Assembly: GCA_004369045.1 (NCBI GenBank)
Contig: ML213503.1
Location: forward strand, 2,342,341 to 2,406,340
Source of the DNA: Heliocybe sulcata
Taxonomy: Eukaryota > Basidiomycota > Agaricomycetes > Gloeophyllales > Gloeophyllaceae
Length of the DNA stretch: 64,000 bases
Direction: 5' to 3'
Shown: positions 24,618 to 36,881 of the stretch, in pieces
How positions within the stretch are numbered: position 1 is the first letter of the stretch
Layout of the letters: each line of letters begins with the position of its first letter
Made by a program: the position numbers and the translations under genes
The notes under the pieces: generated by a model
Told to the model about the DNA's origin: nothing
The model's input: the letters and a program-made list of their open reading frames with translations, nothing else
The model's database searches: none

Positions 24618-25496
24618 ATGTCCTCGTTTCCCGATTATTATGCGCTTTTGGGAGTGTCTCAGGATGCTACCACAGAGGAGATTAGACAGGCTTACAAGAA
24701 GGAGTCGTTGAGGTGTGTTTAGCAATGATTCTGGCCTCGTCTCACTGTGCTGATCAACTGGTTGCTGCAGGACGCACCCGGATAGATTGACCAAGGCCAC
24801 GCCCGCAGAGAAGAAGAAAGCTACGGAGAAGTTCCAGGTGACGCACTAGATCGTGTGCTTATAGAGGCTGTCACTGACTTCTATACAGGCGGTAGCGGAT
24901 GCATACTACGTTCTGTCAGATCCCACCCGTCGGAGAGAATACGATTCTCTGTACGGGTCGCAATCCAGAAGGAGCCAGGATCCTGGAGCATCGGGCAACT
25001 TCTTCTCTCAATTTGCGAATATGTTTGCTGGTGCTGCCGGTGCTGGCGCTGGTACAGGTGGCTCGGGAGTTCCGCCACCTGGGCAGAGACCGGATGCGGA
25101 GGGTGTCTTTACGGATGTCTTTGAAGAGGTGAGTGGTAACGAACTTAAGGGCGGGCATATTAGCTGACTGTCATATAGCTCTTGCGTCCGGAGGTTGAGA
25201 GGCGGATGGCATGGTGGACATACCTCGGTGCCGCCTGCGGGGCGGGGATAGGGTTCATTGTCGCCAATGTTCCCGGTCTAATGGTCGGGGCCGTCGCAGG
25301 TAATCGCCTGGGGGCTATCAGAGATGCGAAGGGCAAGCCCGTGGCTGCAGTGTTTACTCAGCTTGGCGGCAATCAGAAAGCAGAGGTACGCCATTTCGTT
25401 ACTTATCCAGGTCTTATTGACTTAGTGAAATATGTCTGAATGTATTTGCAGATTCTTCGAGCACTAGCCATGAAGGTCCTAGGTTCTGCTTTCTGA
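24618..25496 (+). CDS. J-domain (DnaJ-type) co-chaperone
   Basis: Five exons, 24618-24712, 24771-24837, 24889-25128, 25179-25385 and 25452-25496, give 217 residues. An N-terminal J domain (DYYALLGVSQDATTEEIRQA, then HPD created across the first intron, then YYVLSDPTRRREYD) would stimulate Hsp70 ATPase activity. A Gly/Ala-rich linker follows. The C-terminal half has a Gly-zipper-like hydrophobic stretch (GAGIGFIVANVPGLMVGAVA) that may insert into or lie on a membrane. The start ACCATGT is a good fungal context. There is no Cys-rich zinc domain, so this is a class III J protein; the client is unknown. Confidence 0.92.
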
Positions 25497-25780
25497 ACGC
25501 GACCGTTACTCGCGATTAATATACATAACGATATACCCTACTGACGATGCCTTGTGTAATTTTGTACTGCCAGTTATTGTAATACTTGAATCTGTGGGCT
25601 CCATACACGGATGACATCTTTAATGCCTTTTGGAGGGAAGGAGTGTGCGATTAGATTATCACGTGTGGACCATCAATTACTGGATCTGAGATGGAACGCG
25701 GGGAAGGCCAGAATGCGGGGTACGAACAGCTCACCTGAACACCAATTAATGCCCGACACCCCTCTATTCCGCGCTCTACC

Positions 25781-28496
25781 ATGCCCTTTCGTATGCACTG
25801 ACCAATTCTTTCAATGCTGTTCAATCATTGACCACTTTACAGCTGGAATTGAGGATTTCCGGCCTACGCCGGACAGCATCCCACCTCCCAATGCGCTCTA
25901 CAGACTGAAGCACCCCGAGGGTCTACCGGTCCATATATACCCACTTGTAGGTCCTTCATAACGCATCGTTGGAGCCATATTGCATAGACCGACCGGTTCT
26001 TGTTAGAATCCGCTGGATTTCGTGTTGAGGGCTGCTCAGATCTATCCCGACAAGCTCGCGGTCGCGCATCCGGATGTAGAGCGGCCGGCTTACTACAGTT
26101 ATGCCGTCTGGTGAGCTCTTAACCTGCAATTGTTATCACATTCCTCGGATTACGAACTGGAGAGAAGGGCGCAGCGTATCCAGAATCTCGCCTACGCGCT
26201 CATCCGAGCTGGTATACAGCCCGGAGATCGGGTGGCCGTAATTGCGCCAAATTGGTGAGTGCTCTCTGTAAGTAATTCTGTAACTCCATTTTGTACTGAC
26301 TGCCAATCAGCCCATTGATAGCAGGTTTTGTGATGTGATTAATCGTCATTTCACCCTGTTTGCTCACTTCTACCACTATCCAGATGTGCACCATGGCGTG
26401 TTCGCTGCCAGAGCAATCCTGACACCCGTCAATACCCGCCTCACCAAACCAGAGGTCGATTACATCCTCGACCACAGCGGCTCCAAGCTCATCCTAGTTG
26501 ACCACGAATATACCCACCTGGTCAAAGGCGCCAAGGTACTTGTCATTATCAGTAACGATACCGGACGAATTGGGGATCCATATGAAGAGTTCTTGAGTAA
26601 TGGGAGACGGTTCAGTCAAGAGAAGGGCTGGCAGGGATTGGTAACGGAGAAGGATGAAGATGCTGGCGCTTGCCTTTGTTATACGTGCGTGACCTGAAGC
26701 TCTTGAGAGTTACCGTGGTTTGACTTGGATAGACAGGTCTGGCACTACGGGGAGGCCGAAGGGTGTGCTTACGACACTGAGAAGTAAGTTATCCGCATTG
26801 TCTCCAAGACGGAAGTCACAGAAGCTCCGCTGCAGGCAGTTACTTGGCAGCGATCGCCAACGCCTTTGAAACACGGTGAGTGGCCAATCCGTTTTAATCA
26901 ATATTATGTAGCATATAGCTTACTTCAATAGGATGAATCCGGAGTCAACTTATCTGTGGTACGTGCCGTCAGTTCTGTGGCTCTGAACAGCAAAGTAATG
27001 GTTGTCAGGATCCTTCCCATGTTTCATGCTGCCGGATGGACCTACCCTTGGGCGATCACCTTCGCATTCGCATCCCAGGTAACTCCCTAAGAAGGGTATC
27101 CTCCTCCCGACTCACTGAGCCACAAATGCAGATCACCCTCCGCACCGTTTCCTATCCCCATATCTGGAACCACCTCCTCCACTCGAACGTCTCGCACTAC
27201 TGCGGCGCCCCGACAGTACAGGTTGGTTTCATAGTTGATTCCGAATTACGCCATATGCTGATTGTATTCACAATGTCAGATTGGCTTGGTGAATGCACCG
27301 GAGGCGAAGCCTTTGGAGCGGCCAGTGTCTGCTATCATTGCTGGGTCGGCACCGACGGCGCATTTGATTGGGGAGCTGGAGAAGAGGGGCATACAACCGG
27401 TGCATGTTTATGGGTTGACGTATGTTGTTGTTTTCAACTTCGGTGTGCGATTATGGACTTATCGGTATCCGACAGTGAAGTAAGGCTGATCTGACCTCGT
27501 ATGGTATAAACACTCATCGTCGTTGTCGTGGATCCTAGACACTGGGACCCTTCACCCGCAACTACTTCCAGCCGGCCTGGCAGCACCTATCGCACGAGGA
27601 ACGGTCGAAGATGCGTGCTCGCCAGGGACACAGCTTCGCCACCGCGCAAGAGGCTCGCGTCGTATACGCTTCCGAGGAAGGCAATGTCAGCGACGGTGAG
27701 CTGAAAGATGTACCCAAGGACGGCAAGACCATCGGAGAGGTTGTCACCAGAGGGAACATAGGTGAGACTTTTGTACATCGACCTTCGCATACACTAACCC
27801 ATGATCCTAGTGATGAAGGAGGTTTGTAAAGCATTGCAGCATGCAGGGCAGCTACTCACTTCATCGTTGTAGTATTTCCGCGATCCGGAGGCCACTCGGA
27901 AAGCCTTCCAGGGGAATCACTTCCACTCGGGCGACCTGGCGATATGGCACCCCGACGGATCCATAGGGATCGTCGACAGAAGCAAGGACATCATTATCTC
28001 GGGCGGAGAGGTTTGCAGCCTTCGTAATCTGGACTTGGGCTGGCATCCAGACTGACAATGCCCTTCAGAATGCTTCCAGTCTTGCTATAGAACAAGGTCA
28101 ACCACCAGCCATCTCCTTCTCCGTATCATGCATTGCTGAACCTCGCTGGTCCTCTTCCTAGAACTCGCTGAGCATCCTGACGTGTTGGAAGTCTCAGTAG
28201 TTGGTCGTCCGCATCCGAAATGGGGAGAGCGTGCTATGGCTTTCGTCGTCCTTCGCGGAGAAGTCATCGAACAATGGGCAAAGAAGCACGACAAATTTGC
28301 AGAAGACCTCAAGCAGCATGCCAGATCTCGTTTGCCAGGTTTCGCCTGCCCGGAATGGGTCGAAGTAGTACCAGAGCTGCCTGTAAGTAACTTTGCATGC
28401 ATCAGGTGCACAATGAGCGTAACGCACGATTGTCAGAAAACATCCACCGGAAAGATTCTAAAGACTCAGTTACGCAAGTACGTCGCGAAGTTGTAA
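25781..28496 (+). CDS. AMP-dependent acyl-CoA synthetase-like enzyme
   Basis: Nineteen exons, several tiny: 25781-25790, 25843-25946, 26007-26110, 26168-26254, 26311-26324, 26384-26684, 26737-26783, 26836-26875, 26932-26958, 27009-27078, 27132-27221, 27280-27419, 27476-27479, 27539-27761, 27811-27821, 27873-28010, 28069-28096, 28162-28382, 28437-28496 (572 residues). It adenylates a carboxylic acid and transfers it to CoA. Signatures are YTSGTTGRPKG (ATP loop), PMFHAAGWTYPW, GSAPTAHLI, VYGLTETLGP, HSGDLAIWHPDG, DRSKDIIISGGE and the C-terminal catalytic lysine region KTSTGKILK. The likely substrate is a medium-chain, short-chain or aromatic acid; the family cannot be narrowed by eye. The start is ACCATGCCC with a 10-nt first exon, giving MPFPGIEDFRP, and is inferred. 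Confidence 0.9.
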
Positions 28497-28692
28497 ATTA
28501 CCATAGTTATCATGGGGGTGGAATCTAGAAGGCCAGGTGTAAGGAGAGCATCTAAACTGCATATGTACATCGATACAGGAATTGCATAATTGTATTGATA
28601 AAGATTGCCAGGGATCCCTAAGGTCCGACGGTGATTGTAAATGCGAGAAATACAGCAGGGTTATGCGCACAGACTGAAGGAAGACACAATAT

Positions 28693-31600
28693 TCAGGCAT
28701 TAATCGGACTGAGTCGCAGAATCCGGAAAGAACCAGTTCTCCTTTCACATAAATAGATCTCGTCATCCTTCCTGCCGAGGAAAAGGACCTCCTCCTGTAG
28801 CTGACCATCCGGAGCAGGATCGGGCCCAAAAGAGAAGTCTGTCCGCCCTGGAGATTTGGTAGGACCGGTACTGCCTTTCTTTGTAGATGGGCGAGACTTG
28901 GAGCTCACGACCGCAATGCTGGAGGAGGAAGGTCCGCTTGGTGATGATATAGGAGTACCAATCCTCCAAACGAAAGGTCCCCTGCGATTGATAGCAGACA
29001 AGGACGGGTTGAAGTTAGGTAGAACAGTCCGGGATGCATCTGCTGGTTTCAGCAGTGCGTCGCCGAAATCGACTGCCTCAAGCCCTCCTTGGCGCATTGC
29101 GACTAGAACCGCCCGGTCCTTGACGTCGAACGCCTCCAGATGCTTCACATCACCCATCCTTCCGAAGACCGACGATGCATCGTCATCATCGTCTGCTGTC
29201 CACATAAACCGGGACTTCAGCACCGATCTGCCGCGAGCGTCAACAATCGCAGTACTATGACCACCTCTAGATGAAAAGAACAGGGCGGGAGGACCGAAGT
29301 GCCTGGGTTGAGACAAGAGTGATATGGGAGCCAAGAGCGGCTTGGACGGCTCCTGGACTACGGGTAGCGCTTGAATATTCATTGGAGGTGGTGTGGGTCT
29401 GAATGGATGTGTGGGGTCCACACTCTGCAGGCGAAGATCGCGTAGAAGTACGAATTCAGTGTCCTCCTCACGTCGAACAGGCAGGTCTGGCGGAAGGAGG
29501 CCGTCCTTATACCATGCTTGCATTAAGGAAGCTTTCCAAGCTCCTGCAAACGCGTCAGAACAGTAGTGCTTGTGCATCGAACATTACTCACCGTGGACAA
29601 TTCCCTTGGGATCTCGGTAATACCACATGGATGGTGCCGCGGGCGAGGGCACGGGCAGACCAGGAGGCGAGAAGTTGACTTGCGCCAGGTCGACATTGGC
29701 AGTACCATTGACTTCTGGCTCGTGCTCACCCCGATACTGTAAGAACGCCGGGTATGTGGGAGGTATAGTGTATTCGTCGGCAATAGCCGCCAGAGGGAAG
29801 TTCGGAGCGAATGAGAGCTGCTGGAAAGTGGTATATGGTCCCATCTGTGCTGTCGCCAACGCTACCAATTCTTCCGTGGACGTGGAGGTGGTAGGGTTGG
29901 ATTGCTCGGCAGAAGTCTGAGGGTCCTCGGGAGGCGGCAGAGGGCCGAAAGGATTGGAGGAACTAGTGGTCTCGGTAGCTGTTTCATTGGGTACTGTGAC
30001 ACTGGAAGCAGAGACAGGGACGCCAATGCTAACATTCACGTGAGTGTCATCTTCAGCTGCGGGAGCAGCCTCAGCATCCGCGCCCGACGATTCTTCAGCT
30101 CGGTTCTCCCTGGCTCTTCGCCTTGCCGCCCGCCGCTCCGCACGACCGATTCGAACCTCTCTCACTCTCACAGTCGCTGGTTCCAATCCGAAGACGTTCT
30201 GAGCGAATACCAGAAAGACCTCCACTAGATCATCACCCTGCAGCTGCAACTCCAAAGATCGAGGAGAGTCAGGTAGAATGAATGTTCGCGACAAGCCAAG
30301 AGCTGTACGATACGTCCCGGCAAATAGTTCCACCTTCTCTCCGTTATCCCCGCAGAGAATCGCGAGGAAACTGCATGATACGTCAACGACATGCTGGAAT
30401 GTATGCATTCCGACTTACCTTTTCTTGGCCGTCTCGACCGCCTTGATCAACAACGCGCCTTTAGTCCCAGGGAGCTTCACGTACTCGAGCTTAGGTGCGG
30501 GCGCGTGAGGCGCCGGATGACCATTCGCAGTCCTCCTGGTGTCCGTATCGGCAGCCTTACCGGTGGCAACTTGAGACTCCTCTCCTTTGCGAGGTCGCAT
30601 GACATCCTGGATGAAGCGCGAAATGAATCGAGAGGAGGCACGAGCACTCGCACTAGACACCGATCCTCCATCTGGTGCCGGCACTGTTGCAGCACGAGTA
30701 GCATTACCTGGAGAGGATGAGGGCCGGGAGGGATTCGACGTAGCTGCGGCCGTGCTACTCTGTGACCGGAAGGATTGCGAACGCACAAGTCGGCTATTCC
30801 GGCGGTTGCTCAGGGAGGTTCGAGCTGCCGGATCAGCTGGTGTGGCCTGAACACCTACTTCTGGGACAGGGGGTGTCTGAGAGGCAGAGGCGGAGGAGTG
30901 AGGTACGAGGTCCATAACTGACCATCGGCGTCGTCTCCTGTTGCTGCGTTGATCCGGCAAGTTGACGCTTGACCTAAAAGAATGGGCCTCAGAAGTACGA
31001 GGACTAGCAGGCTCATCATCTCCTGTTGCTACAGGATGTGAAGCGGTGATTAGAATTGGCTGCTGCAACCTGCGGCTACCAACAGGCGGGAGGTCTGGTA
31101 TTCGACTTTCCATAAGAGCCTCGGAAAGAGAGATCTCTTCCCTGGGCGTTTCTCGGTCAACCACTTCTGTTCCCGCGTCATCCTCGTCTACATCCCCAGT
31201 AGGTGACGCTGGTTCAGACATATTGTCGGCGGTTGCTGCGGAATCCGGAGGCTCCTGAGGCGCTCCCGGAGCTGCAGACAAGGCGTGACGAAGGGACATG
31301 AGAGTAGGTGTAGGAGATGGAGGGACTCCAGTACTCGTATGGGCTCTCATCGTAGAGAGGTCGAGATTTGAGGGCCGGCTCCGACGCTGACTACCAGCAC
31401 TTAGCACCTGACTACTCAATGCGCGACCGGGGGTTGGGGGTAACGGGGATATACCCACACGTGCGAGACCAGTATTAGCGTTCGGAGTACCAGTGGACGG
31501 AGCAGCTACAACGCCGCCCGTGGCACTTGTCCGTTCATCGTAAGCTTCACTACCACTGGGTCCGGCAGATACGAGATTGATCGCCTCGTCGTCGCTGGAA

Positions 31601-33210
31601 TGGCGAGGATCAGACCAGTCGCCTTTCACATCTGCGTCCTCCCTTCGGGATTCTGAGCTGACACCCCGCCGATCCAAGGGCCCAGAAAGCACCTCAGTCA
31701 CAGACGTCCTCCGTGCACGAGCTTGGTCTAGAGGAACCCGTGTTGCAGCGTCTCCGTTTTGACGAGGACGCTCAATCATAGAACTGCTGTACGAGGGCGG
31801 AGGACCAGCAGGAACCTGGGGCACAGGCTGCGGAGCCGGTTTGACCTGTGGAGCAGACTTCCTCTTCTTCAGTTGGCTCCTCGACGGAGAAGACTGAGGA
31901 GGAGTAGGAACTGTCGAAACGGAAGCCGAAGACGTCTTGCGCCCTGTCTTGTCCAGAGCTGGAGGGGGACCTGAGGAAGACGAGATTGAGGGCTTGAATC
32001 TCGAGTGCTTATCTGTTGGGTTGCGCGACGAATCTCTCCCCGCCGATCCAGGCGGATGCCGTTTTGCGTCTTCTCGTCGCTTTCGTTCAGCTTCTCTACG
32101 CACTTCAACTTCAATGCGCCATTCCACTGCCTTCTTCACCTCCTCCAGCGCATATACCCGAACGCCGTCCCGCCTTCCAGCAATTGCCACTAGCACGCCA
32201 CGATGCTCCATGACCACAACGCTTTTGAAACTAACCCGGCGAACAAGCGCATATGGTTGAGGTGCTGGAGGAGAAACTAACGGAACGACGTCGAGGCCCT
32301 GTGCATGGCACAATAATAGATAGTGCGGCGCCAAAAAGGCACCACTAGAGGGTGGAGTGGTAAAGTGAGACGGAGAGAGAACCGACGTGATAGACGACAG
32401 AGACAGCCCCAGATCCTGCAGCGTCGGGGGAGGCAAAGTTGGGGGCGGAGTTGCTGGCCGTACGGGAGATGAAGCTCGCGTAGGAGGATCTGACCGCTGC
32501 TGTGATGGTCCTGAGGAGGGCTCAGCCTCTTCTTGGGTACCTTGCCGCACAGACGAGTTCGCCATAGGGTCTCGCCTATGTATCAAGTTCGAGAAGAAGC
32601 CAGAGATGCGATTGGATGCGCGGGCCTGCTTGAGATGAGCATCGCTTCCATCAGAATAACTTTGCTCGCGAGATGAACAATTACGCACGTCAACTGTAGA
32701 CCGATGTGGATTCCGTCTCTCCCGCGACGTCGTGGAGCGGTGCGTACGCATTGAGGGGTTCGGAGAGGGTGCAGGATCCGGGGGAGCACTCGAAGGAGGC
32801 GAATTCGAGGCGTGGGCAGTACTTGGCCGAGTCGATGACCTGGGAGTGGTCACCTGCACCAGAGGTAAGCTGCGAGTGCTCGCAGCGTCAGAGGTGGGAT
32901 CAGGACCAGGAGTGGTCGGCGTCGTTGCGTCAATATTAGAGTCCATTGCAGGACTTGCGACTTCCTTGGGCTCCGTAGAAATCTTTGGTCCTTGTACTGT
33001 CAGATCGTCCTGACTATGGGCTGTGCCTTCCCGTATTTGTCGTCTCTGGACCCCGCCTACCACCGATTGCTCGTCGGTATCGACTGTGTCGCGCACGCTC
33101 CACTGGTCATCATTGTCGTCCGCGCTGAGGCCTGGCACCGAGTCGCCGTGGGTATAGGTATGGGAGTCTAAGAAAGACGTCTGAGAGCTGGATGGACCAA
33201 GTTCGGTCAT
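28693..33210 (-). CDS. Large CNH-like protein with GYF domain
   Basis: Three exons, 33210-30419, 30370-29592 and 29543-28693, give about 1473 residues. The first two-fifths are Ser/Pro-rich and probably disordered. Beta-rich blocks (FLAPHYLLLCHAQGLDVVPL, VLVAIAGRRDGVRVYALEEV, then LPGTKGALLIKAVETAKKSF, FLAILCGDNGEKVELFAGTY) look like pieces of a citron-homology (CNH) propeller separated by a long insert. Near residues 1180-1240, MWYYRDPKGIVHG, MQAWYKDGLL and LPVRRE fit a GYF domain, a module that binds proline-rich peptides. The frame stays open upstream to 33471, so the true start could lie earlier; 33210 is chosen for the compact start MTELGPSSSQTSF. Role unknown; signalling or scaffold function is inference. 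Confidence 0.75.
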
Positions 33211-33765
33211 GGTGGGCGGAGACGGGTGGACCTGAGGAGGCCTTGCGAGCAGCTGACCACTTACGGCCCAACAGAGGAGGCTGCAGAACGGACAGTCCGA
33301 CGCAGGAAAGGTTGGGCGTGTGGGCGAGGCGCCCGTCAGAGTCGGAGGTTGGGGAGACGTTTCCCCTGTCAGCATGCACTCTCGATGGCCGACATTCTCA
33401 CGCCACACTCGTTCGCTGCGAACGATAATATCAGTACTGATGATGATCCCTCGACTTACCTTCTTGGACAAGCTTCTGTCAGTTCCGCATCAGCAATCAT
33501 TGCTTCTCCATATACTATCTTTTTCTTGCTTAAAGAGCGCTAATGAGCTGAGTAGCCACTGTTCGTGTGGCAACCGAGGTCCGGGAGCTGAGACCACCTT
33601 TCAAGTTAGCCACCGTAAGCGCGGAATATTCACACCGTTATGTGAGACCCGCTCACAGCAGTACTGGCAGAGCCAATAATATACTCTATGTACAACTAAC
33701 TATACATACATGTAAGATGGCCGCTTTGGATTCGTGAATTCATAAACTGTCAAGGCGGCCCGCAA
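33211..33765. other. Interval between two minus-strand genes
   Basis: 555 bp lying upstream of the CNH/GYF gene and downstream of cyclin H. The first 260 bp keep an open frame that could be an N-terminal extension of the former. The rest shows nothing I can name. Confidence 0.45.
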
Positions 33766-34994
33766 TTAATCATCGTCTTCCAGGGCCTCGTTCACAGCAT
33801 CGTCTAATGTCTTCTTGTTAGCAGTGTCCTCGTTAAATGGATCATTTTCCTCCATCGCCTTTCGAATCTCGTCTGCCTTCTTCCTCCGCTTCTCAGCAGC
33901 AATTCTATCCTCTTCAGCCTTTTTCGCAAGGTAGACCTTGCTACCGACGACCTTCTCTGGATTCTTGCACAATTTCAACCGTCGGTCAATGTCTCGCACG
34001 GTTTCGACATCGGGGGCACGGCTATCCTGTAAGATCATCTGCTTGAGGGGTTCTATGATCTGAAGGATACTGTCGGATGACTTTGCATGAGTCCACAATG
34101 CCGCAATATTGGGGGAGGCCAGAGAGAACGCGGCGAGGGCAATCTGAGAAGGCGTATAGATCAACTCCGCGTCAGTCAGCCGAGCTGCCCGAACATGGAT
34201 CTTGGCGCTGTTGTAGATCTCCGCGATGCTATCCTTGGGGTAATCAGGCAGACTCTAGAAGCAATCACACCTCAGCTCTGAGAGACAATGAGGACTAGGT
34301 AAGAGAGCTACCTGTATATCAAGCCAGATACCCCACAGAGCGCGGTACGCATGCCAGACCGTGAATTCAAAACCAAGAGACTGCGCGACCAGGAATTCCA
34401 AGTCTAATACATCAGAGGCGGAGGTCTTTGGAATGCGAGAGGTATACACATCAATAGGGATAGGTTGGTTTGCCGTTTTTGTAGCAAGAAACAGCGCGGT
34501 TAACCTAGGGTGTTGACATTAGACCTTGTGCTGATCATTCGACCTGGCTCAGCTCACATGACGTTCTTGGGGTGCCAATCCATCACCGTGTTCTTCAGAT
34601 AGAATCGTTTGAGGTAGCTTGTGGCCGTCGCTTCCACTTCTTCGGGAAAACCGAAATGAGAACATAGCTGCGGGATCTTTGTGATATACAGCTTCACTAG
34701 TAGCCTTTCCTCATCCGCATTCAGGAAAGAGATGTCAGATGAAGATCCAGGCTGTGTTTAGCATGCTTTAGCAACGTCGCAGCGCGTGCAGTCGCGTCTG
34801 ATACTTACGGAATCTGCCTCGAACGTGTCGCGTATTGCCTCGACAGCAGCCTCATTGAGAGACTGGCGCGTCTTCGACAACTGCGACCTGGAGAATCTCC
34901 AGTTGCGGAACTGAGTGCTGGCCTCATACAAGGTGGTCTGTCCCCTCTTTGGAGACTCAGGCGTCTCGGTGGACACTTCAGTCGGAACAGGCAT
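33766..34994 (-). CDS. Cyclin H (TFIIH / CDK-activating kinase)
   Basis: Exons 34994-34809, 34751-34558, 34504-34312 and 34254-33766 encode 353 residues. Cyclin H pairs with the Cdk7-type kinase in the CAK module of TFIIH, which phosphorylates the RNA polymerase II tail and activates cell-cycle kinases. Supporting blocks: STQFRNWRFSRSQL near the N-terminus, RLLVKLYITKIPQLCSHFG, ATATSYLKRFYLKNTVMDWH, LTALFLATKTANQPI, FLVAQSLGFEFTVWHAYRAL and YTPSQIALAAFSLA, the expected two cyclin folds. An acidic and lysine-rich C-terminal helix ends in EALEDDD. Length and motif order are normal for Ccl1/Mcs2 homologues. Confidence 0.92.
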
Positions 34995-35213
34995 GGTGAG
35001 GGTGAGAAGGCGGAGGAAGGACGAGATGGTGCATTGCCACCGAGATCGTATCGAGATGCAGCTGTCAAGATCGTTTCCACCTGCACTCACCGCGACCGCC
35101 ACGCTAGCGACCGACGCGCCCCTGGGCAATAATTATTGATTAAGTCTCTTCTGCTGCATGACGCGGAACCTCTGCTTTGCCCGCCGCGTCCGGTAAGCAC
35201 CTTTGCGTCCGCT
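34995..35213. promoter_or_regulatory. Divergent promoter (cyclin H / secreted protein)
   Basis: 219 bp separate the two diverging start codons. There is an AT-rich patch AATAATTATTGATT near 35130 and a GC-rich patch beside it. No specific site is identified. Confidence 0.4.
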
Positions 35214-36355
35214 ATGCCTTGGGTGCTGGTCCGCCCTCTATGTTGGCACGTTGAGCGCGCAGCTTTACTCCTCTTTTTATTCTCGTCACTCTTTTTCAAT
35301 GTCCAAACGGTCACTGGCCAGACACTGGTCAACGGACAAGTCTTCTCCAATGGTCTGGCCATTTTGGATGCCCCCGCCCCACAGAGGTATGTCGCACCCT
35401 CTGTCTCCCGACTGCCACTCATGTAAGTCTACTTTGGCCTTTAGCGTGCAGCATGCCGGCAGTAATATGCCCATAGCCATTGATGTGCGTGAGGCCTCAG
35501 ACAACGGAACTGTCACGACCTGATAAGCTTAGATTTCTGGAGACGGGAAACTGTCACAAGCAGCATCCATCCCCGGCTCGGGTCTGGCTACCCGTTTCGA
35601 CTTTCTTGACATGTACCTCGTTTCGTCGCAGAACAGCATCAACTTGACGGTGTCAGATGGAACAAATTTTCTGACTCAGGAGAGTGGGAGCACTGTGAAG
35701 CATTTGAACTGGCCAATACCAACTTGTCTACCCTCCGGTTCATATAATGTGCGGACACCTCAATCCCCTGCTTCGATTGTAACTAACACTGGTCCTCTAG
35801 CTTACTCTCTACGAAGGGTCCCATGTCAACAATGACGGATATTTCTCCATTACGCCTATCCCAATAACGATAGAGAATACCGCAGTGTCCGGCAGCTGTA
35901 CGAATGGGACAAATGACTATCTCGGTCAGCCGCAAGAATCTTCGCCGCCGCCGCCGAATCCATTCCTCCCTACCCAGCCGATCACAATCACCGTTGGACC
36001 GTCAGGAATTGTCTTTCCCTCGCAATCCACGGTCACTGTCACTGCACGACCATCAACTGTCACTGTCGTTATGGTATCAATTGGAACCACGACATACACC
36101 AGCACTTTGCCTGGCCAGACGGAGGTGATAACTACCGTGTAAGCGACGAGCTATGGCACAATTTGTTTGGAGTCGCTGACCCTGGCACATCGGTCAATTA
36201 GTGTTTCAGCCACCCGAACAACGACGGCAGTCATGGAATCCGGCACGCTCGGATTTTTCCCAGTGAATAGCACCCCGCGTCGGAGAGCTCCCGAAGTTCC
36301 TGAGCTTGCGTTGATCTGCGTACTGGCGAGTTTTTTGTTCTTCGGTATCCTATAG
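35214..36355 (+). CDS. Secreted, probably GPI-anchored cell-wall protein
   Basis: Exons 35214-35386, 35445-35484, 35533-35748, 35801-36138 and 36202-36355 give 306 residues. The N-terminus has a signal-peptide profile (AALLLFLFSSLFFNVQTVTG) preceded by about 16 residues including Arg. Compact beta-like sequence follows (SINLTVSDGTNFLTQE, two potential N-glycosylation sites). A Ser/Thr/Pro-rich stretch (STVTVTARPSTVTVV) comes before a final hydrophobic tail (LALICVLASFLFFGIL), as in GPI-anchored wall proteins. The family is common and variable in Agaricomycetes. No enzymatic motif seen. Confidence 0.78.
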
Positions 36356-36881
36356 TTGTAATGTGCAATGGACCGTTACCCTTAATCCTCCGTGCTAGGT
36401 GTCGTGGTTTGGGACTTTCTTGGGACTCTTTCGCATTTATAGCTATTATTGAAGTAGGATTAAGTGACAGGACATGCTTCCGCGAACCCAGCCGTAACCT
36501 ATATCTTCATTCTTGGTCTACCAAGTCGCACATCCATATGGGGTGCAGGATGTTGCAAGCGCAGTAGAATATAAGCTTCATCGGCGTTGGCGACTCAGCA
36601 GGTGCCTGATGAAGCGCTCAGCGCCACAGTCGCAGTGTGCAGCAACTAATCACGTACATTGGTACTGTTTTCAGGACCCGACCGTCCTCCGGAGACGTTG
36701 ATCTTTGTGGGACTTATTGAATGACATTGTTAGGTTCAGCGGCGGCAGATGCTAACCTTTTCTAGTAGCGCTGGACCAAACCTACTGAGTCTTCTACGCA
36801 GGACGGCCATATATCCTCCTGTCTCTGTCTCTACTATGTTCCGCAGTGTCGTGCAGAAACCCAGGTTCCAAGGGAAGGAAA
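36356..36881. other. Intergenic interval between convergent genes
   Basis: 526 bp between two converging genes. It should hold both 3' UTRs. No coding or repeat signal is supported. Confidence 0.5.
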
